Origin: Prevotella sp. oral taxon 475
Lineage (GTDB): Bacteria > Bacteroidota > Bacteroidia > Bacteroidales > Bacteroidaceae
Assembly (NCBI RefSeq): GCF_018127805.1
Contig: NZ_CP072334.1
Span: 1,280,001 to 1,344,000 of the forward strand
Length of the DNA stretch: 64,000 nt
Direction of reading: 5' to 3'
This document shows, one piece after another, positions 36,235 to 45,198 of the stretch (within the stretch, counting starts at the first letter, position 1; every line of letters begins with the position of its first letter). The notes below the pieces were generated by a model. That model did no database searches and had not been told where the DNA came from. It saw nothing but the letters and a program-made list of their open reading frames with translations. Position numbers and translations under genes: made by a program.

Positions 36235-36309
36235 CAACTTTTATTCATCATTTAAACCCAAAAACCTATGAAAGTAAAAGAAATGAACCTCAGTAGGCTC
36301 GGGTAAAGT

Positions 36310-36462
36310 GCCCCATAGGGGGAGGAGTGAAAGGGAGTGAAGGAGTGAAAGGGAGTGAAGACATTTGCTTGTTAGTTGACGAGTAGATTTGCTTTTTGAT
36401 TGACGAGTTGGCAGGAAGGTTACTTCCTTGTCAACTCGTCAACTTGTTCACTCGTCAACTGC
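36310..36462. repeat. Short direct and inverted repeats after array D
   Basis: GAGTGAAAGGGAGTGAAG occurs twice in tandem near 36326-36360. Then GTTGACGAGT / ACTCGTCAAC elements appear in both orientations (near 36376-36459). This is simple intergenic repetition; no gene is visible. Confidence 0.7.
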
Positions 36463-36465
36463 ATG

Positions 36466-36508
36466 AAAAAAAAGAGAACTGATACGACAGTGTATCGGTT
36501 CCCTTTTT
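36466..36508. terminator. Terminator between fimbrillin-like and DUF4230 genes
   Basis: AAAAGAGAACTGATAC pairs with GTATCGGTTCCCTTTT around GACAGT, flanked by A and T runs. The arm AAAAAGAGAACTGAT is shared with the terminator at 55289-55335. Confidence 0.8.
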
Positions 36509-36569
36509 CGTTGATCTTCTATGGGGGCGACTTGAACAGCCTCTCACTTAGGGGAGCGCCCATCAATCG

Positions 36570-37181
36570 TCAATGCCCCATTTGAATTTTGACGTGTTTG
36601 AATCCCATTGAACGGAAGAGGTGAGAGAATTGGGTGCGGGCGTTCTCTTGGGCTGCGGCGAGATTCTCTTTCGTCAGCGCGCGTGCCTTCATCTGGAGGT
36701 AGGCCCGGTGGTAGAGTCGTTCGCGGTCGGCATCGCTCCAGGAGCCTTGCTCGAGAAATGAGCGTGTGCGGGCTTCGTCGATGAAGTCGTTGTCGAGCAG
36801 AGCGATGCCCGGGAGTCGCGCCAGGAGCGTATCGCCATGCATCTCGAGCCAGTGGGGTTGAGCCTGGCGCAGGTCGATGCCCAGACGTAGGGTGCCGTAG
36901 TAGATGCGCACGAGCTGATCGTCGCCGAAAAAACCGTAACGGGTGGTGTCGACAAGTTCTTCGTCGTCGATGGCGAGAAATTGCCATTGACCGATGCTCT
37001 TGATTTGGCGAATCTGAAGAGGGGTGATGTCGATTCGGGTGTTCTCTTCCAGATGGAGAGAGGTGCTGTGGGTGCAGCGTCGGATGCTTACCAAAATGAC
37101 GATCGAGGCCACAAGAATGGCTGCGAGATAGAGCCATAGTTGTGGGGGAAGGAGGCGGAGAAACCAGGGCAGTTTATTCAT
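36570..37181 (-). CDS. DUF4230 domain protein (membrane-anchored)
   Basis: The 203 aa product has an N-terminal membrane span (LWLYLAAILVASIVILVSI). The DUF4230 domain follows: LQIRQIKSIGQWQFLAIDDE, VDTTRYGFFGDDQLVRIYYG and TLRLGIDLRQAQ, ending in a helical region (NLAAAQENARTQFSHLFRSM). The domain is widespread but of unknown function. It overlaps the preceding DUF4230 lipoprotein gene by 8 bp, which indicates translational coupling and probably a shared complex. Confidence 0.88.
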   Translation of the reverse strand: MNKLPWFLRLLPPQLWLYLAAILVASIVILVSIRRCTHSTSLHLEENTRIDITPLQIRQIKSIGQWQFLAIDDEELVDTTRYGFFGDDQLVRIYYGTLRLGIDLRQAQPHWLEMHGDTLLARLPGIALLDNDFIDEARTRSFLEQGSWSDADRERLYHRAYLQMKARALTKENLAAAQENARTQFSHLFRSMGFKHVKIQMGH

Positions 37182-37857
37182 CGGTGGAGGTCTTTTCGTC
37201 GTTGGGGAGGTGGAGTAGGGTGGGGAGATCGGATGGGGTGAAACGTTTGCGGAAAGAGACGGTGATGTCTTCTTCTCGGTAGCCCATCTGGAGAATCATC
37301 GGGATGATGACCTTGGCGGCGTTGGCGCGAGCTTGTTCGAGCAGATTCATCTGCGGAATGGAGCGGAGGATGGCTTGCCGGCCCTGACGTTCGTAGGAGG
37401 CGAGTTCTTCGTCGCTGAAGTCTGTTCGCGCCAGGGAGACGTATCGCTTGATTTGCCGATGAGAAATGCGGGTGGCGGTGAGTCCGATCTTAGGGTCGGG
37501 TAGCGTGATTTCTATTCGCTTGCCTCGCCGGGTAACATTGTCTTCCGAAAAATGAGAGAAGTCGACGTAGGCTTTCAGCGTGGCGTCGATGGGGATGGCG
37601 ATCTTGCGTTTGCTCAAGGGGAGGGTGAGGTCGATGTTCTGTCCTAAGAGCGAACCTTTGAGACGTTTGGCGTCGTCGTGGGTGATGATTTTGTGGACGC
37701 GCACTTCTGTGGTATACAGCTTGGCGCATTTCTGTATCTGCATCACCATGGATGGGAGTGTATCGGCGGATGCCATCTCCCGATTTGTTTTCCTGTCTGA
37801 ACAAGACGATAAAGCGATCGCCGTGGCCAGGAGGAGGTGAATCATCTGTTTGTGCAT
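37174..37857 (-). CDS. DUF4230 domain lipoprotein
   Basis: The 227 aa product starts at the ATG at 37857. It has a lipoprotein signal (LLLATAIALSSC, Cys about residue 19). The DUF4230-like body shows LYTTEVRVHKIITHDDAKRL, RKIAIPIDATLKAYVDFSHF, GKRIEITLPDPKIGLTATRI and LLEQARANAAKVIIPMILQM. It looks like a diverged paralogue of the next gene and overlaps it by 8 bp. A -7 box TACCTTTG (reverse of 37881-37888) is 23 bp upstream, back to back with the promoter region of the DUF4738 gene. Confidence 0.85.
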   Translation of the reverse strand: MHKQMIHLLLATAIALSSCSDRKTNREMASADTLPSMVMQIQKCAKLYTTEVRVHKIITHDDAKRLKGSLLGQNIDLTLPLSKRKIAIPIDATLKAYVDFSHFSEDNVTRRGKRIEITLPDPKIGLTATRISHRQIKRYVSLARTDFSDEELASYERQGRQAILRSIPQMNLLEQARANAAKVIIPMILQMGYREEDITVSFRKRFTPSDLPTLLHLPNDEKTSTDE

Positions 37858-37961
37858 TTGTAAAAGTGTTTGGACGACTGCAAAGGTAGTGATTTGGAGA
37901 TGGATGTTCTGCCTTTTCACAGATTCTTGTTACCTTTGCGCAACGAAAAAACGAAGTAGAA

Positions 37962-38540
37962 ATGAAATACTCTCTCTTATTGATGGCTTTTTCTGCGGCG
38001 ACTCTGTCTTTGATGGGCTGCGGCGGGAAAAAGGAGAATGCCGATATTATCACCCGTAAACCCACAGTGGCGATGGTGCAGAAAACAAAGACGATGGGGG
38101 ATTACCGGCAGAGTCGAAAGGTGGAATGGCTCGGGGCTACTTATACGGTGGAAACGGACTTCCGGGCTGATAAGTCGTTGCCGCAGGTTGCCGACGGCGT
38201 TCAGAAATACTATGACAATCGGGTGACGGTGCGGATCCTGCGGGCCGATGGCTCTGAGTTTTTTAATCGAACGTTTTCCAAAACCGATTTCTCTTCTTAT
38301 CTCGACAATGAAGTGGGGAAGAAAGGGGCGTTGCTCGGTGTCGTGTTCGACCGGGCTGAGGGCGGCTACCTTTACTTTGCTGCCAGTGTGGGTTCGCCCG
38401 ATAAGTCAAGCGATGAGTATGTTCCGTTGGTGGTACGACTCTCGCGATTCGGCGAAGTGTCGGTTCATAAGGATGCCACGCTCGATACGGGTAGCGATAC
38501 AGCTCCGACAACAGAAGCCGAGGAAGAAGACGGCGTGTAG
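37962..38540 (+). CDS. DUF4738 domain lipoprotein
   Basis: The 192 aa product has a lipoprotein signal (LLLMAFSAATLSLMGC, Cys at residue 20). A compact body shows KTMGDYRQSRKVEWLGATYT, DGVQKYYDNRVTVRIL, RADGSEFFNRTFSKTDF and EGGYLYFAASVGSPDKSSDE, a pattern I associate with DUF4738. The acidic C-terminal tail is EAEEEDGV. Function unknown, location periplasmic or outer membrane. A -7 box TACCTTTG at 37931-37938 precedes it. Its stop is 4 bp from the stop of the convergent Lrp gene, so the transcripts overlap. Confidence 0.78.
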   Translation: MKYSLLLMAFSAATLSLMGCGGKKENADIITRKPTVAMVQKTKTMGDYRQSRKVEWLGATYTVETDFRADKSLPQVADGVQKYYDNRVTVRILRADGSEFFNRTFSKTDFSSYLDNEVGKKGALLGVVFDRAEGGYLYFAASVGSPDKSSDEYVPLVVRLSRFGEVSVHKDATLDTGSDTAPTTEAEEEDGV

Positions 38541-38544
38541 GTGT

Positions 38545-39051
38545 TTAAGAGAGAGATGACGAGAGCTCGTCGTCGCTCATCATGATAGGGAGATGATCTA
38601 CGGAGATCTGCCGGTCGATGAGCGCGTTGAATGATATGAGCGACTCGCTACCCGAGAGTCCCAGCGGTTGGAGCTTGTCGTGAATGATGGTCATGAGATG
38701 GTGGTTGTTGATGGCGTACATTTTGATGAAGAGATCATAGTCGCCCGTCGTAACATGGCATTCCACCACTTCGGGAATTTGCTTCAGAGCCTCGGCCACG
38801 CGGTCGGAGTCGTTGGGATCTTTGAGATGCAATCCCACAAAGGCACAGGTGTCGTAGCCGATGCTCTCGGGGTCGATCACAAACTGCGAACCTTTGATGA
38901 TGCCGAGGTGAGTGAGTTTCTGAATGCGTTGATGAATGGCTGCTCCGCTCACTTTGCACAGGCGGGCTACTTCCAAAAAAGGTATGCGCGCATCTTCGGC
39001 AATGAGCTGCAATATCTTTTTGTCTAATGAATCTAAGCTATGATGTGACAT
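38545..39051 (-). CDS. Lrp/AsnC family transcriptional regulator
   Basis: The 168 aa product from the ATG at 39051 has an N-terminal helix-turn-helix (SLDSLDKKILQLIAEDARIP, VARLCKVSGAAIHQRIQKL). The C-terminal RAM ligand-binding domain follows (AFVGLHLKDPNDSDRVAEAL, VVECHVTTGDYDLFIKMYAI). Such proteins form octamers and respond to amino acids. The effector is not predictable. A -7 box TACCTTTG (reverse of 39070-39077) lies 19 bp upstream, leaving a very short leader consistent with autoregulation. Confidence 0.93.
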   Translation of the reverse strand: MSHHSLDSLDKKILQLIAEDARIPFLEVARLCKVSGAAIHQRIQKLTHLGIIKGSQFVIDPESIGYDTCAFVGLHLKDPNDSDRVAEALKQIPEVVECHVTTGDYDLFIKMYAINNHHLMTIIHDKLQPLGLSGSESLISFNALIDRQISVDHLPIMMSDDELSSSLS

Positions 39052-39129
39052 AAAATTATATTTTGCTTGCAAAGGTAAGCAAAATATTTGATTTTCAATA
39101 AGGAATCAGTCAGATTGACGGGAGAAGAA

Positions 39130-40320
39130 CTATCGGATAGGACGAGAGTCGGGCGATGCATAGTCCTTTCGCAGCATTTCCCAGCAGAGTTTCAACCACA
39201 CCAGTAGGCACGGCAGAGCTTTCAGGGCGTATTGCTGGATGACTTCGCGTTTGAATTCGCGTGGGTAGAGGTCGGACGAACCCATACTCGACAGCAGAAA
39301 GACGAAAACCATCAGACCTACATCCCAACGGTTGCGTTTCCAGGGTGCAGCAACATACCAAATGCTGGCTCCGCATAGTGCGATGATGTAGGAACTGGAC
39401 TCGCTGCCCGTACTGAAAAGCACAACAAAAAGCAGTACCGAGGCCAAGAGCGTCTGTCGGAAGGCGGCGTGGCGATATTGCCCGAGGCGCAGATAGGGAA
39501 GAAAGAAGACCGTCAGAGCGGGCAGAATCAGCCACAGGTCGGAATAGATCGTGTTGCCGGTGATGCGTCGCACCATGCCCAGGGCTGAAATGTTCTGTGC
39601 AATCGAGTGGATATTTTCCACGTTCTTTCCGCCCAGGCAGGCCACCCATTCACCATACTGCCCCACGACATACTGCGGACTGCTGATGAGCATCGGCGCG
39701 GCGAACAACACCGCTGCCCAAAAGACGAGCGAAAGGGTGAAACGAACTTTGTGCCGCGAGAAAAGAAAGAAAGCCAACCCCACGATGCCATAGAGTTTCA
39801 CCAGCGTACCCACGACGATGAGGCAGGCTGCCCAAAAATCGCGTTCCCGTTCTACGAGGAAAAACGTGGCGATGATGATGGCAGCAATTGCGATATTGAA
39901 CTGCTGCATGAAAAGCGACGTGAGCAGCGTTTCCGAACAAAACCAGAAGACGAAGAGCTTTCCGCCGTCTGTCAGTCCCGAGCATCTGATGGCAAAATAG
40001 AGCGTGAGCGAGAGGGCCACGAGCCAAAAAAACATTCCCAGTCCAACGGGCATCACTGCAAAGGGCGCGATGACGAGCGAGAAGAGCGGACCGTAATGAT
40101 TCACGTCGAAATATTCGGCTGGATAGGCCTCGTAGAGCGGCAGACCTTGAATGGTGTGCCAAAAGACGCCGCGGAAAATCAGAAAATTGTTATCCGATCG
40201 GTGCAGTTTGAGCATTCCCACCAGCGAAAGCAATAGCCACAGGGCGAGAATCGTTCGGCGGTCGTGAAAAAAAGGTTTTGCAAGCAGCCTCTGGCAGCGT
40301 TGAATCATTCGTTGAGTCAT
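39130..40320 (-). CDS. GT87-type polyprenol-phosphate mannosyltransferase-like membrane protein
   Basis: The 396 aa product from the ATG at 40320 is a polytopic membrane protein with about 10 hydrophobic segments. The motifs VNHYGPLFSLVIAPFAVMP, GMFFWLVALSLTLYFAI, QQFNIAIAAIIIATFFLVE and LIVVGTLVKLYGIVGLAFFL match the DUF2029/GT87 family (GT-C fold). These enzymes transfer a sugar from a polyprenyl-phosphate donor on the outer face of the inner membrane. The divergent neighbour is another glycosyltransferase, suggesting a shared role in envelope sugars, though this is inference. Confidence 0.85.
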   Translation of the reverse strand: MTQRMIQRCQRLLAKPFFHDRRTILALWLLLSLVGMLKLHRSDNNFLIFRGVFWHTIQGLPLYEAYPAEYFDVNHYGPLFSLVIAPFAVMPVGLGMFFWLVALSLTLYFAIRCSGLTDGGKLFVFWFCSETLLTSLFMQQFNIAIAAIIIATFFLVERERDFWAACLIVVGTLVKLYGIVGLAFFLFSRHKVRFTLSLVFWAAVLFAAPMLISSPQYVVGQYGEWVACLGGKNVENIHSIAQNISALGMVRRITGNTIYSDLWLILPALTVFFLPYLRLGQYRHAAFRQTLLASVLLFVVLFSTGSESSSYIIALCGASIWYVAAPWKRNRWDVGLMVFVFLLSSMGSSDLYPREFKREVIQQYALKALPCLLVWLKLCWEMLRKDYASPDSRPIR

Positions 40321-40398
40321 TCTGGTTGGATTTGTGATGGATATGGCTGCAAAATTACGGAATAATCCGGAAATATGGACGCTATAGATTTTTATTCG

Positions 40399-40406
40399 TA
40401 CCTTTG
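40399..40406 (+). promoter_or_regulatory. -7 element immediately before the glycosyltransferase start
   Basis: TACCTTTG ends 5 bp before the ATG at 40412. With the usual distance from the -7 box to the start site, the message would begin at or next to the start codon, that is, be leaderless. The -33 is weak. Confidence 0.6.
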
Positions 40407-40411
40407 TCCGC

Positions 40412-41212
40412 ATGAACAACTCTCCCCAAATCTCTGTCGTCATCAATACCTATAATGCCGAACGTCACTTAGAAGCGGTGCTCCGGTCGGTAAAGGATTT
40501 CGACGAAATTTTGGTGTGCGACATGCAGAGCACCGACCGCACCGTAGACATCGCTCGGCAACATGGTTGCCGCATCGTGACGTTTGAGAAGAAACACTAT
40601 ACCATCGTGGAACCCGCCCGGCAGTTTGCCATCGACCAGGCCCGATACCCCTGGGTGTTGGTGCTCGATGCCGACGAACTCGTGTCGCCGGCCCTCAAAG
40701 ACTATCTCTACGCCTACATCCGTCGGCCTCATTGTGCCGCCGGACTGGCTATTCCACGGAAAAACTATTTCATGGGTCGATTCCTCCACGCCGCCTATCC
40801 CGACTACATCCTGCGCTTCTTCCGAAAAGACGTCACGCAATGGCCCGCCATCATTCATGCCTCCCCCATTGTGAAGGGCGAGGTGTTGCGTCTGCCTCGC
40901 CATCGCAAAGAGCTGGCTTTCGAGCATCTGGCCAACGATTCGGTGGCGACGCTCTGCCGGAAAACCAATATCTACTCGGACAACGAGATTGAAAAACGCC
41001 GTCACAAACACTATGGTCTCACGGCTTTGGTGGGTCGTCCTTTGTTTCGTTTCTTCCGTTCGTATATCCTCAAGGGCGGCTTTCGGGATGGAACGCCCGG
41101 ACTGATTCATGCCCTTTGGGAGGCGATCTATCAGTTTGCCATCGTGTCGAAATGTATCGAAGCGCGCCGGCATCTTTCTCACCGCGAGGAATCGGCTGGG
41201 AGGGAAAAATGA
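40412..41212 (+). CDS. Family 2 glycosyltransferase, WaaE/KdtX-like
   Basis: The 266 aa product is a GT-A enzyme. Seen: QISVVINTYNAERHLEAVLR, the nucleotide-binding DMQSTDRTVDIARQHG, and the metal-binding DADELVSP in YPWVLVLDADELVS. Then PRKNYFMGRFLHAAYPDY and LRFFRKDVTQWP resemble LPS-core glucosyltransferases of the WaaE type. The C-terminus is basic and could bind the membrane. It probably modifies lipid A-core or another envelope glycolipid; donor and acceptor are unknown. The convergent neighbour is glmM, with repeat array B between. Confidence 0.88.
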   Translation: MNNSPQISVVINTYNAERHLEAVLRSVKDFDEILVCDMQSTDRTVDIARQHGCRIVTFEKKHYTIVEPARQFAIDQARYPWVLVLDADELVSPALKDYLYAYIRRPHCAAGLAIPRKNYFMGRFLHAAYPDYILRFFRKDVTQWPAIIHASPIVKGEVLRLPRHRKELAFEHLANDSVATLCRKTNIYSDNEIEKRRHKHYGLTALVGRPLFRFFRSYILKGGFRDGTPGLIHALWEAIYQFAIVSKCIEARRHLSHREESAGREK

Positions 41213-41217
41213 TGCTA

Positions 41218-41685
41218 CTGTACCCTACGGTGACGCCGCGGAGAGGAAAATGGTGTTACTGTACCCTACAAAACCACCATCTGAGACCAAAATGATGCTA
41301 CTGTACCCTACAATGACGCCGCGGAGAGGAAAATGGCGTTATTGTACCCTACAAAACCAACATCTGAGACCAAAATGGTGCTACTGTACCCTACAGTAGG
41401 GCCACGGAGACCGAAATGGTGTGATTGTACCCTACAGTGACGTCGCGGAAAGGAAAATGATGCTACTGAGCGGCTCAAAACCATCGCGGAGAGAAAAATG
41501 GTGCTACTGAGCGACTCAAAACCGCCGCGGAGAGAAAAATGATGCTACTGAGCGACTCAAAACCGTCGCGGAGAGAAAAATGGTGCTACTGAGCGACTCA
41601 AAACCGTCGCGGAGAGGAAAATGATGCTACTGAGCGGCTCAAAACCGCCGCGGAGAGAAAAATGATGCTACTGAGCGACTCAGTA
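41218..41685. repeat. Array B: 12 palindromic units, 41-42 bp period, inverse of array A
   Basis: Cores start at 41218, 41259, 41301, 41342, 41384, 41425, 41466, 41507, 41548, 41589, 41630 and 41671. The first six are CTGTACCCTAC type, the reverse complement of the second core of array A. The last six are CTGAGCGACTCA type, seen only here; the last copy is a perfect CTGAG-cga-CTCAG dyad. The framework AAAACCGCCGCGGAGAGAAA plus AATGGTGCTA is the reverse complement of the array A framework, with near identity. In some of the first units an alternative segment (CATCTGAGACCAAAATG) replaces the CCGCGG part. Confidence 0.95.
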
Positions 41686-41688
41686 AGA

Positions 41689-41729
41689 AAAGCAATGAGC
41701 TTGGCAACCCGTGCCAAGCTCATTGCTTT
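41689..41729 (-). terminator. Terminator of glmM, 18 bp stem
   Basis: 41689-41706 is fully complementary to 41712-41729 (AAAGCAATGAGCTTGGCA and its reverse). The loop is 5 nt, and A/T runs on both sides allow action in either direction. It abuts the last unit of array B. Confidence 0.88.
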
Positions 41730-41785
41730 GTTATCTCTAAAAGAGTCTCTTGGATGGAGAGCCTTGGAGACGTTTCGTCAAGATG

Positions 41786-43171
41786 CTACTGCAATTTCTC
41801 CACCTGCTGCATCATCTCCTTGCCCAGCGCATCGGCCTCTTCCATGGTGGAAGCCTCGCTGTAGATGCGGATGATGGGCTCGGTGTTGCTCTTGCGCAGA
41901 TGTACCCAACTGTTGGGGAAATCGATTTTCACGCCGTCGACATCATTCACCTGTTCGTTCCGATAAATTTCTTTGATCTCCCGCAGAATGGCGTCTACAT
42001 CGGTAGAGGGAGTGAGTTCGATGCGGTTTTTGGCGATGAAGTAGTTAGGATAAGTGGCGCGCAGCTCGCTCGCCTTGCAGCCCTTGTGAGCCAAATTGCT
42101 CAAGAAGAGGGCGATGCCCACAAGCGCATCCCGGCCGTAGTGGCTCTCGGGGTAGATGACGCCGCCGTTGCCTTCGCCGCCGATGACGGCTTGAGAGGCC
42201 TTCATCTGCGTGGTGACGTTCACTTCGCCCACGGCCGAAGCCGTGTACTGACCGCCATGCTGCAGGGTGACGTCACGCAGGGCACGAGTGGAACTGAGGT
42301 TCGAAACGGTGTTGCCCGGAGTCTGCGACAGCACGTAGTCGGCCACGCTCACCAAGGTATATTCTTCGCCGAACATCGCACCCGTCTCGCAGATTAGAGC
42401 CAGACGGTCTACGTCGGGGTCGACCACGATGCCCAAGTCGTAGTCTCCTCCGGCTTTCATCTCGTTCATGATGCCCGAGAGATTCTTCTCCAGCGGTTCG
42501 GGATTATGGGCGAAATCGCCGGTAGGCTCGCCGTAGAGCATTTTATATTTCACGCCGAGTTGCGTCAGAAGCTTGGGTAGAATCACACCACCCACGCTAT
42601 TCACCGCGTCGACCGCCACCTTGAAGCCGGCCTTGCGGATGGCCTCGACGTCGACCAATTTCAGGGCGAGAACGCTGTCGATATGCCGTTGGTCGAAAGA
42701 ATCGTCTTCGGTATATTTGCCCAATGCATCGACATCAGCAAAGAGGAAGTCTTCTCTTTCGGCCGACTCCAACACCTGAGCGCCATCCTGCGCCGTGAGG
42801 AATTCACCCTTGTTGTTAAGCAACTTCAGCGCATTCCACTGGCGGGGATTATGACTGGCCGTGATGATGATGCCGCCATCGGCTCCGGTCATCGTCACGG
42901 CCAGTTCGGTGGTCGGTGTCGTAGCCAGTCCGATGTTCACCACGTCGAAACCCATGCCCATGAGCGTGCCGCATACGACGTTCTTCACCATCTCGCCCGA
43001 GATGCGAGCGTCGCGACCTACAACGATTTTGTTGCTGCCGCCGGGCGTATGTTTGCGAATGAAAGAGGCGTAGGCCGACGTGAATTTCACAATGTCGAGC
43101 GGGTTGAGCGTATCGCCCGCTGTTCCGCCGATAGTTCCGCGGATGCCGGAAATCGATTTAATCAGTGTCAT
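41786..43171 (-). CDS. glmM: Phosphoglucosamine mutase
   Basis: GlmM converts glucosamine-6-phosphate to glucosamine-1-phosphate for UDP-GlcNAc, the precursor of peptidoglycan and LPS. The 461 aa alpha-phosphohexomutase begins LIKSISGIRGTIGG. The phosphoserine is in IITASHNPRQWNALK (about residue 107), the metal loop is VVDPDVDRLALI and the sugar-binding loop is VIGGEGNGGVIYPESHYG. The C-terminal phosphate loop is RKSNTEPIIRIYSEA. It follows the DUF4827 lipoprotein gene by 13 bp. Confidence 0.93.
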   Translation of the reverse strand: MTLIKSISGIRGTIGGTAGDTLNPLDIVKFTSAYASFIRKHTPGGSNKIVVGRDARISGEMVKNVVCGTLMGMGFDVVNIGLATTPTTELAVTMTGADGGIIITASHNPRQWNALKLLNNKGEFLTAQDGAQVLESAEREDFLFADVDALGKYTEDDSFDQRHIDSVLALKLVDVEAIRKAGFKVAVDAVNSVGGVILPKLLTQLGVKYKMLYGEPTGDFAHNPEPLEKNLSGIMNEMKAGGDYDLGIVVDPDVDRLALICETGAMFGEEYTLVSVADYVLSQTPGNTVSNLSSTRALRDVTLQHGGQYTASAVGEVNVTTQMKASQAVIGGEGNGGVIYPESHYGRDALVGIALFLSNLAHKGCKASELRATYPNYFIAKNRIELTPSTDVDAILREIKEIYRNEQVNDVDGVKIDFPNSWVHLRKSNTEPIIRIYSEASTMEEADALGKEMMQQVEKLQ

Positions 43172-43184
43172 GATGGGATAGTTC

Positions 43185-43829
43185 TTATCTTCTTTGGTAA
43201 GTGATTTCGTAGAGATAGGGCGTGACGCTGGAGCTGGCGGCTCCGTGGCCGCGGTCGTGTGGAACGATCAGGCGGACGTGTGCCAGCGTGTCTTTCTCCG
43301 TAGCCGGCCGTCCCACTTTGATATACCTCAGCGGCGTGAGCCAACCCGAGGGAACCGATGTGCCGCTCGTGCGCTGATAGGCCCGGTACATCAGACCGGA
43401 GGTACCCGAAAACGTAGCCGTAAAGGTGCCCGACGTGTTCGTCACCGACATCTTGTCCACCCATCCCGAAAATCGCGGATCGAAGCTCGAGAGCTGGAGC
43501 GTATCTTTCAGTAGATTCCACTCCGAGAAGCGGCACAGCACGTCGGCTTTCTCGCCTTTCTCAATCTTTTTGCCGCAGCCTTTGTTGATGATTTGCATAT
43601 ACACGCCCGAACTTTCGAAGAGCACGAATTCTCTCTCGGTCGTGTCGGTCTTTTCGCCGTTGGCCAGGAATTGAGCTTCGCTGATGACCTTGATTTGATG
43701 TTTGGCGATATAGGCATTGATCGCACTGCGCTCTTGCTTCACCTGATCGGCATACGACTGCGAATCGTTACACGAGGCGACGGCCAGAAGACCTGTAGAG
43801 AGGAGGAGGGCATGGAATAGTTTTTTCAT
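43185..43829 (-). CDS. DUF4827 domain lipoprotein
   Basis: The 214 aa product from the ATG at 43829 has a lipoprotein signal (FHALLLSTGLLAVASC, Cys about residue 20). The body shows SYADQVKQERSAINAYIAKH, FVLFESSGVYMQIINKG and KKIEKGEKADVLCRFSEWNL, and ends VTPYLYEITYQRR. The QVKQERSAI...YI pattern and the strand order fit DUF4827, possibly FKBP-like in fold. Function unknown. It is 13 bp upstream of glmM and likely co-transcribed. Confidence 0.82.
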   Translation of the reverse strand: MKKLFHALLLSTGLLAVASCNDSQSYADQVKQERSAINAYIAKHQIKVISEAQFLANGEKTDTTEREFVLFESSGVYMQIINKGCGKKIEKGEKADVLCRFSEWNLLKDTLQLSSFDPRFSGWVDKMSVTNTSGTFTATFSGTSGLMYRAYQRTSGTSVPSGWLTPLRYIKVGRPATEKDTLAHVRLIVPHDRGHGAASSSVTPYLYEITYQRR

Positions 43830-43943
43830 TCGTCGATACATTTATTTTATGACTTGAATAGAAGCCGGCAGGTTCTTTGACGGCTTGCGCGAGCTGTGCA
43901 AAGTTAGCAAAAAGATTGATTACGGGCCATTGTGCGAGGGCAA

Positions 43944-45014
43944 TTATACATTTTTTTCGATTGATTCTGCCGCAGGCTTCTTCAATCTGTCGGCGAAGGC
44001 GAGGATCGCGTCGCGCACCACCGTCTCGGCCTCGTCGATGGTGCAGAAGAGCTTTCCACCGCTGGCATTGCGATGTCCGCCGCCGTTGAAAAAGCGTTCG
44101 GCCATCTCGTTGCAAGGGAAATCGTCCACCGAACGCAAACTCACTAAGATGAGCCTATCCTTATCCGTATCCTCACGCAACGAGATGACGAGCCGTTGTC
44201 CGCGGATGCGCAACGGTTCGTTCACCAGTCCCTCGGCGTCGCCTTTGTTGAAGTGGAACCGCCGCATGTCCTGCCGAGTGATGCAGAAGTAGGAGGCATT
44301 GAAGTCGGCGATGACGTTCAGCTTCTGACTCATGATGTAGCCTCGGAAACGGATGGCCCACGAGCTATAATTATGGTAGACGTTACGGTAAATCTTATCC
44401 TTATCGAAACCCTTCGTGAGCAGATGTCCGATGATGGTATAGATTTCGGGCCGCGTAGAATTGTAGGTGAATCCGCCCGTGTCGGTCATCATCCCGCAAT
44501 AAATCGCGATGGCAGCCTGCCGGGTCATTGCCTCAAACCCGCCCAGTTGCCATACGATTCTGAAAATCATCTCGCTCGTGCTGCTCATTTGCGGCATCGA
44601 GACGGCGAGCTCAGCAGCCAACGTAGGATTGAGATGGTGATCGATCATCACACGCCGAGCCGGCGAAGCCTCGAGTGGCGTTTGCATCTCGTCCACCCTG
44701 CCGGCGGCATTGAAGTCAAGGCAGAACACCAGGTCGGCCTTGGCAAAAGCCTCTTCGGCTCTCTCCCGTTGTTTGTCATAGCGCAGGAGTCGTTCTGTGC
44801 CCGGCAACCATTTCAGGAAGTCGGGAAAGGCGTCGGGAATCACGGTCTGCACCTCTTTGCCCCGGCTCTTGAGAAAGTCTGCCCAGGCCAGCGACGAACC
44901 GATAGCGTCTCCGTCGGGCGATTTATGGCAGCAGACAACGATGTGCTGTGCAGTTTCGATCAATTGGCATAGCGTATTTTGCGCGGTATCCGAAAGTATT
45001 TCTAATTGTTGCAT
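43944..45014 (-). CDS. DHH-family phosphoesterase, NrnA-like
   Basis: NrnA-type enzymes degrade short oligoribonucleotides, and some also hydrolyse pAp or cyclic dinucleotide products. The 356 aa product has the DHH domain (IVVCCHKSPDGDAIGSSLAW, DLVFCLDFNAAGRVDEMQ, VMIDHHLNPTLA) and the DHHA1 substrate-binding domain ending in GGGHRNASGGKLF. Length and motif order match. It lies 114 bp upstream of the DUF4827 gene. The 880 bp upstream, shared with the divergent nuclease gene, contains array G. Confidence 0.9.
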   Translation of the reverse strand: MQQLEILSDTAQNTLCQLIETAQHIVVCCHKSPDGDAIGSSLAWADFLKSRGKEVQTVIPDAFPDFLKWLPGTERLLRYDKQRERAEEAFAKADLVFCLDFNAAGRVDEMQTPLEASPARRVMIDHHLNPTLAAELAVSMPQMSSTSEMIFRIVWQLGGFEAMTRQAAIAIYCGMMTDTGGFTYNSTRPEIYTIIGHLLTKGFDKDKIYRNVYHNYSSWAIRFRGYIMSQKLNVIADFNASYFCITRQDMRRFHFNKGDAEGLVNEPLRIRGQRLVISLREDTDKDRLILVSLRSVDDFPCNEMAERFFNGGGHRNASGGKLFCTIDEAETVVRDAILAFADRLKKPAAESIEKNV

Positions 45015-45198
45015 AGTGGTTGCAAAGATACAAAAAATCTGTAGATTGCCTATCGTTTTTTCGACACGAAAAGTAAGAAAATAATTTTTACAATCTTGCG
45101 AGATGCGGAATTCTGTTTTCTCGAATATTTGTCATTCTTTTGATAAGATGAATGTCTAAGTCGTCAATTTGATTAAGGCTTTTTAGGAAATAAACGTC

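Noticed and set aside
41109..41399. Open frame of 96 codons on the plus strand with repeated motifs like TVPYGD and LLYPTKPP
   Set aside because: It overlaps the end of the glycosyltransferase gene and reads into array B; same artefact as in array A.
41218..41685. Integron attC array
   Set aside because: The palindromic units are only 41 bp, contain no gene cassettes between them and lack attC core sites; no integrase is seen.
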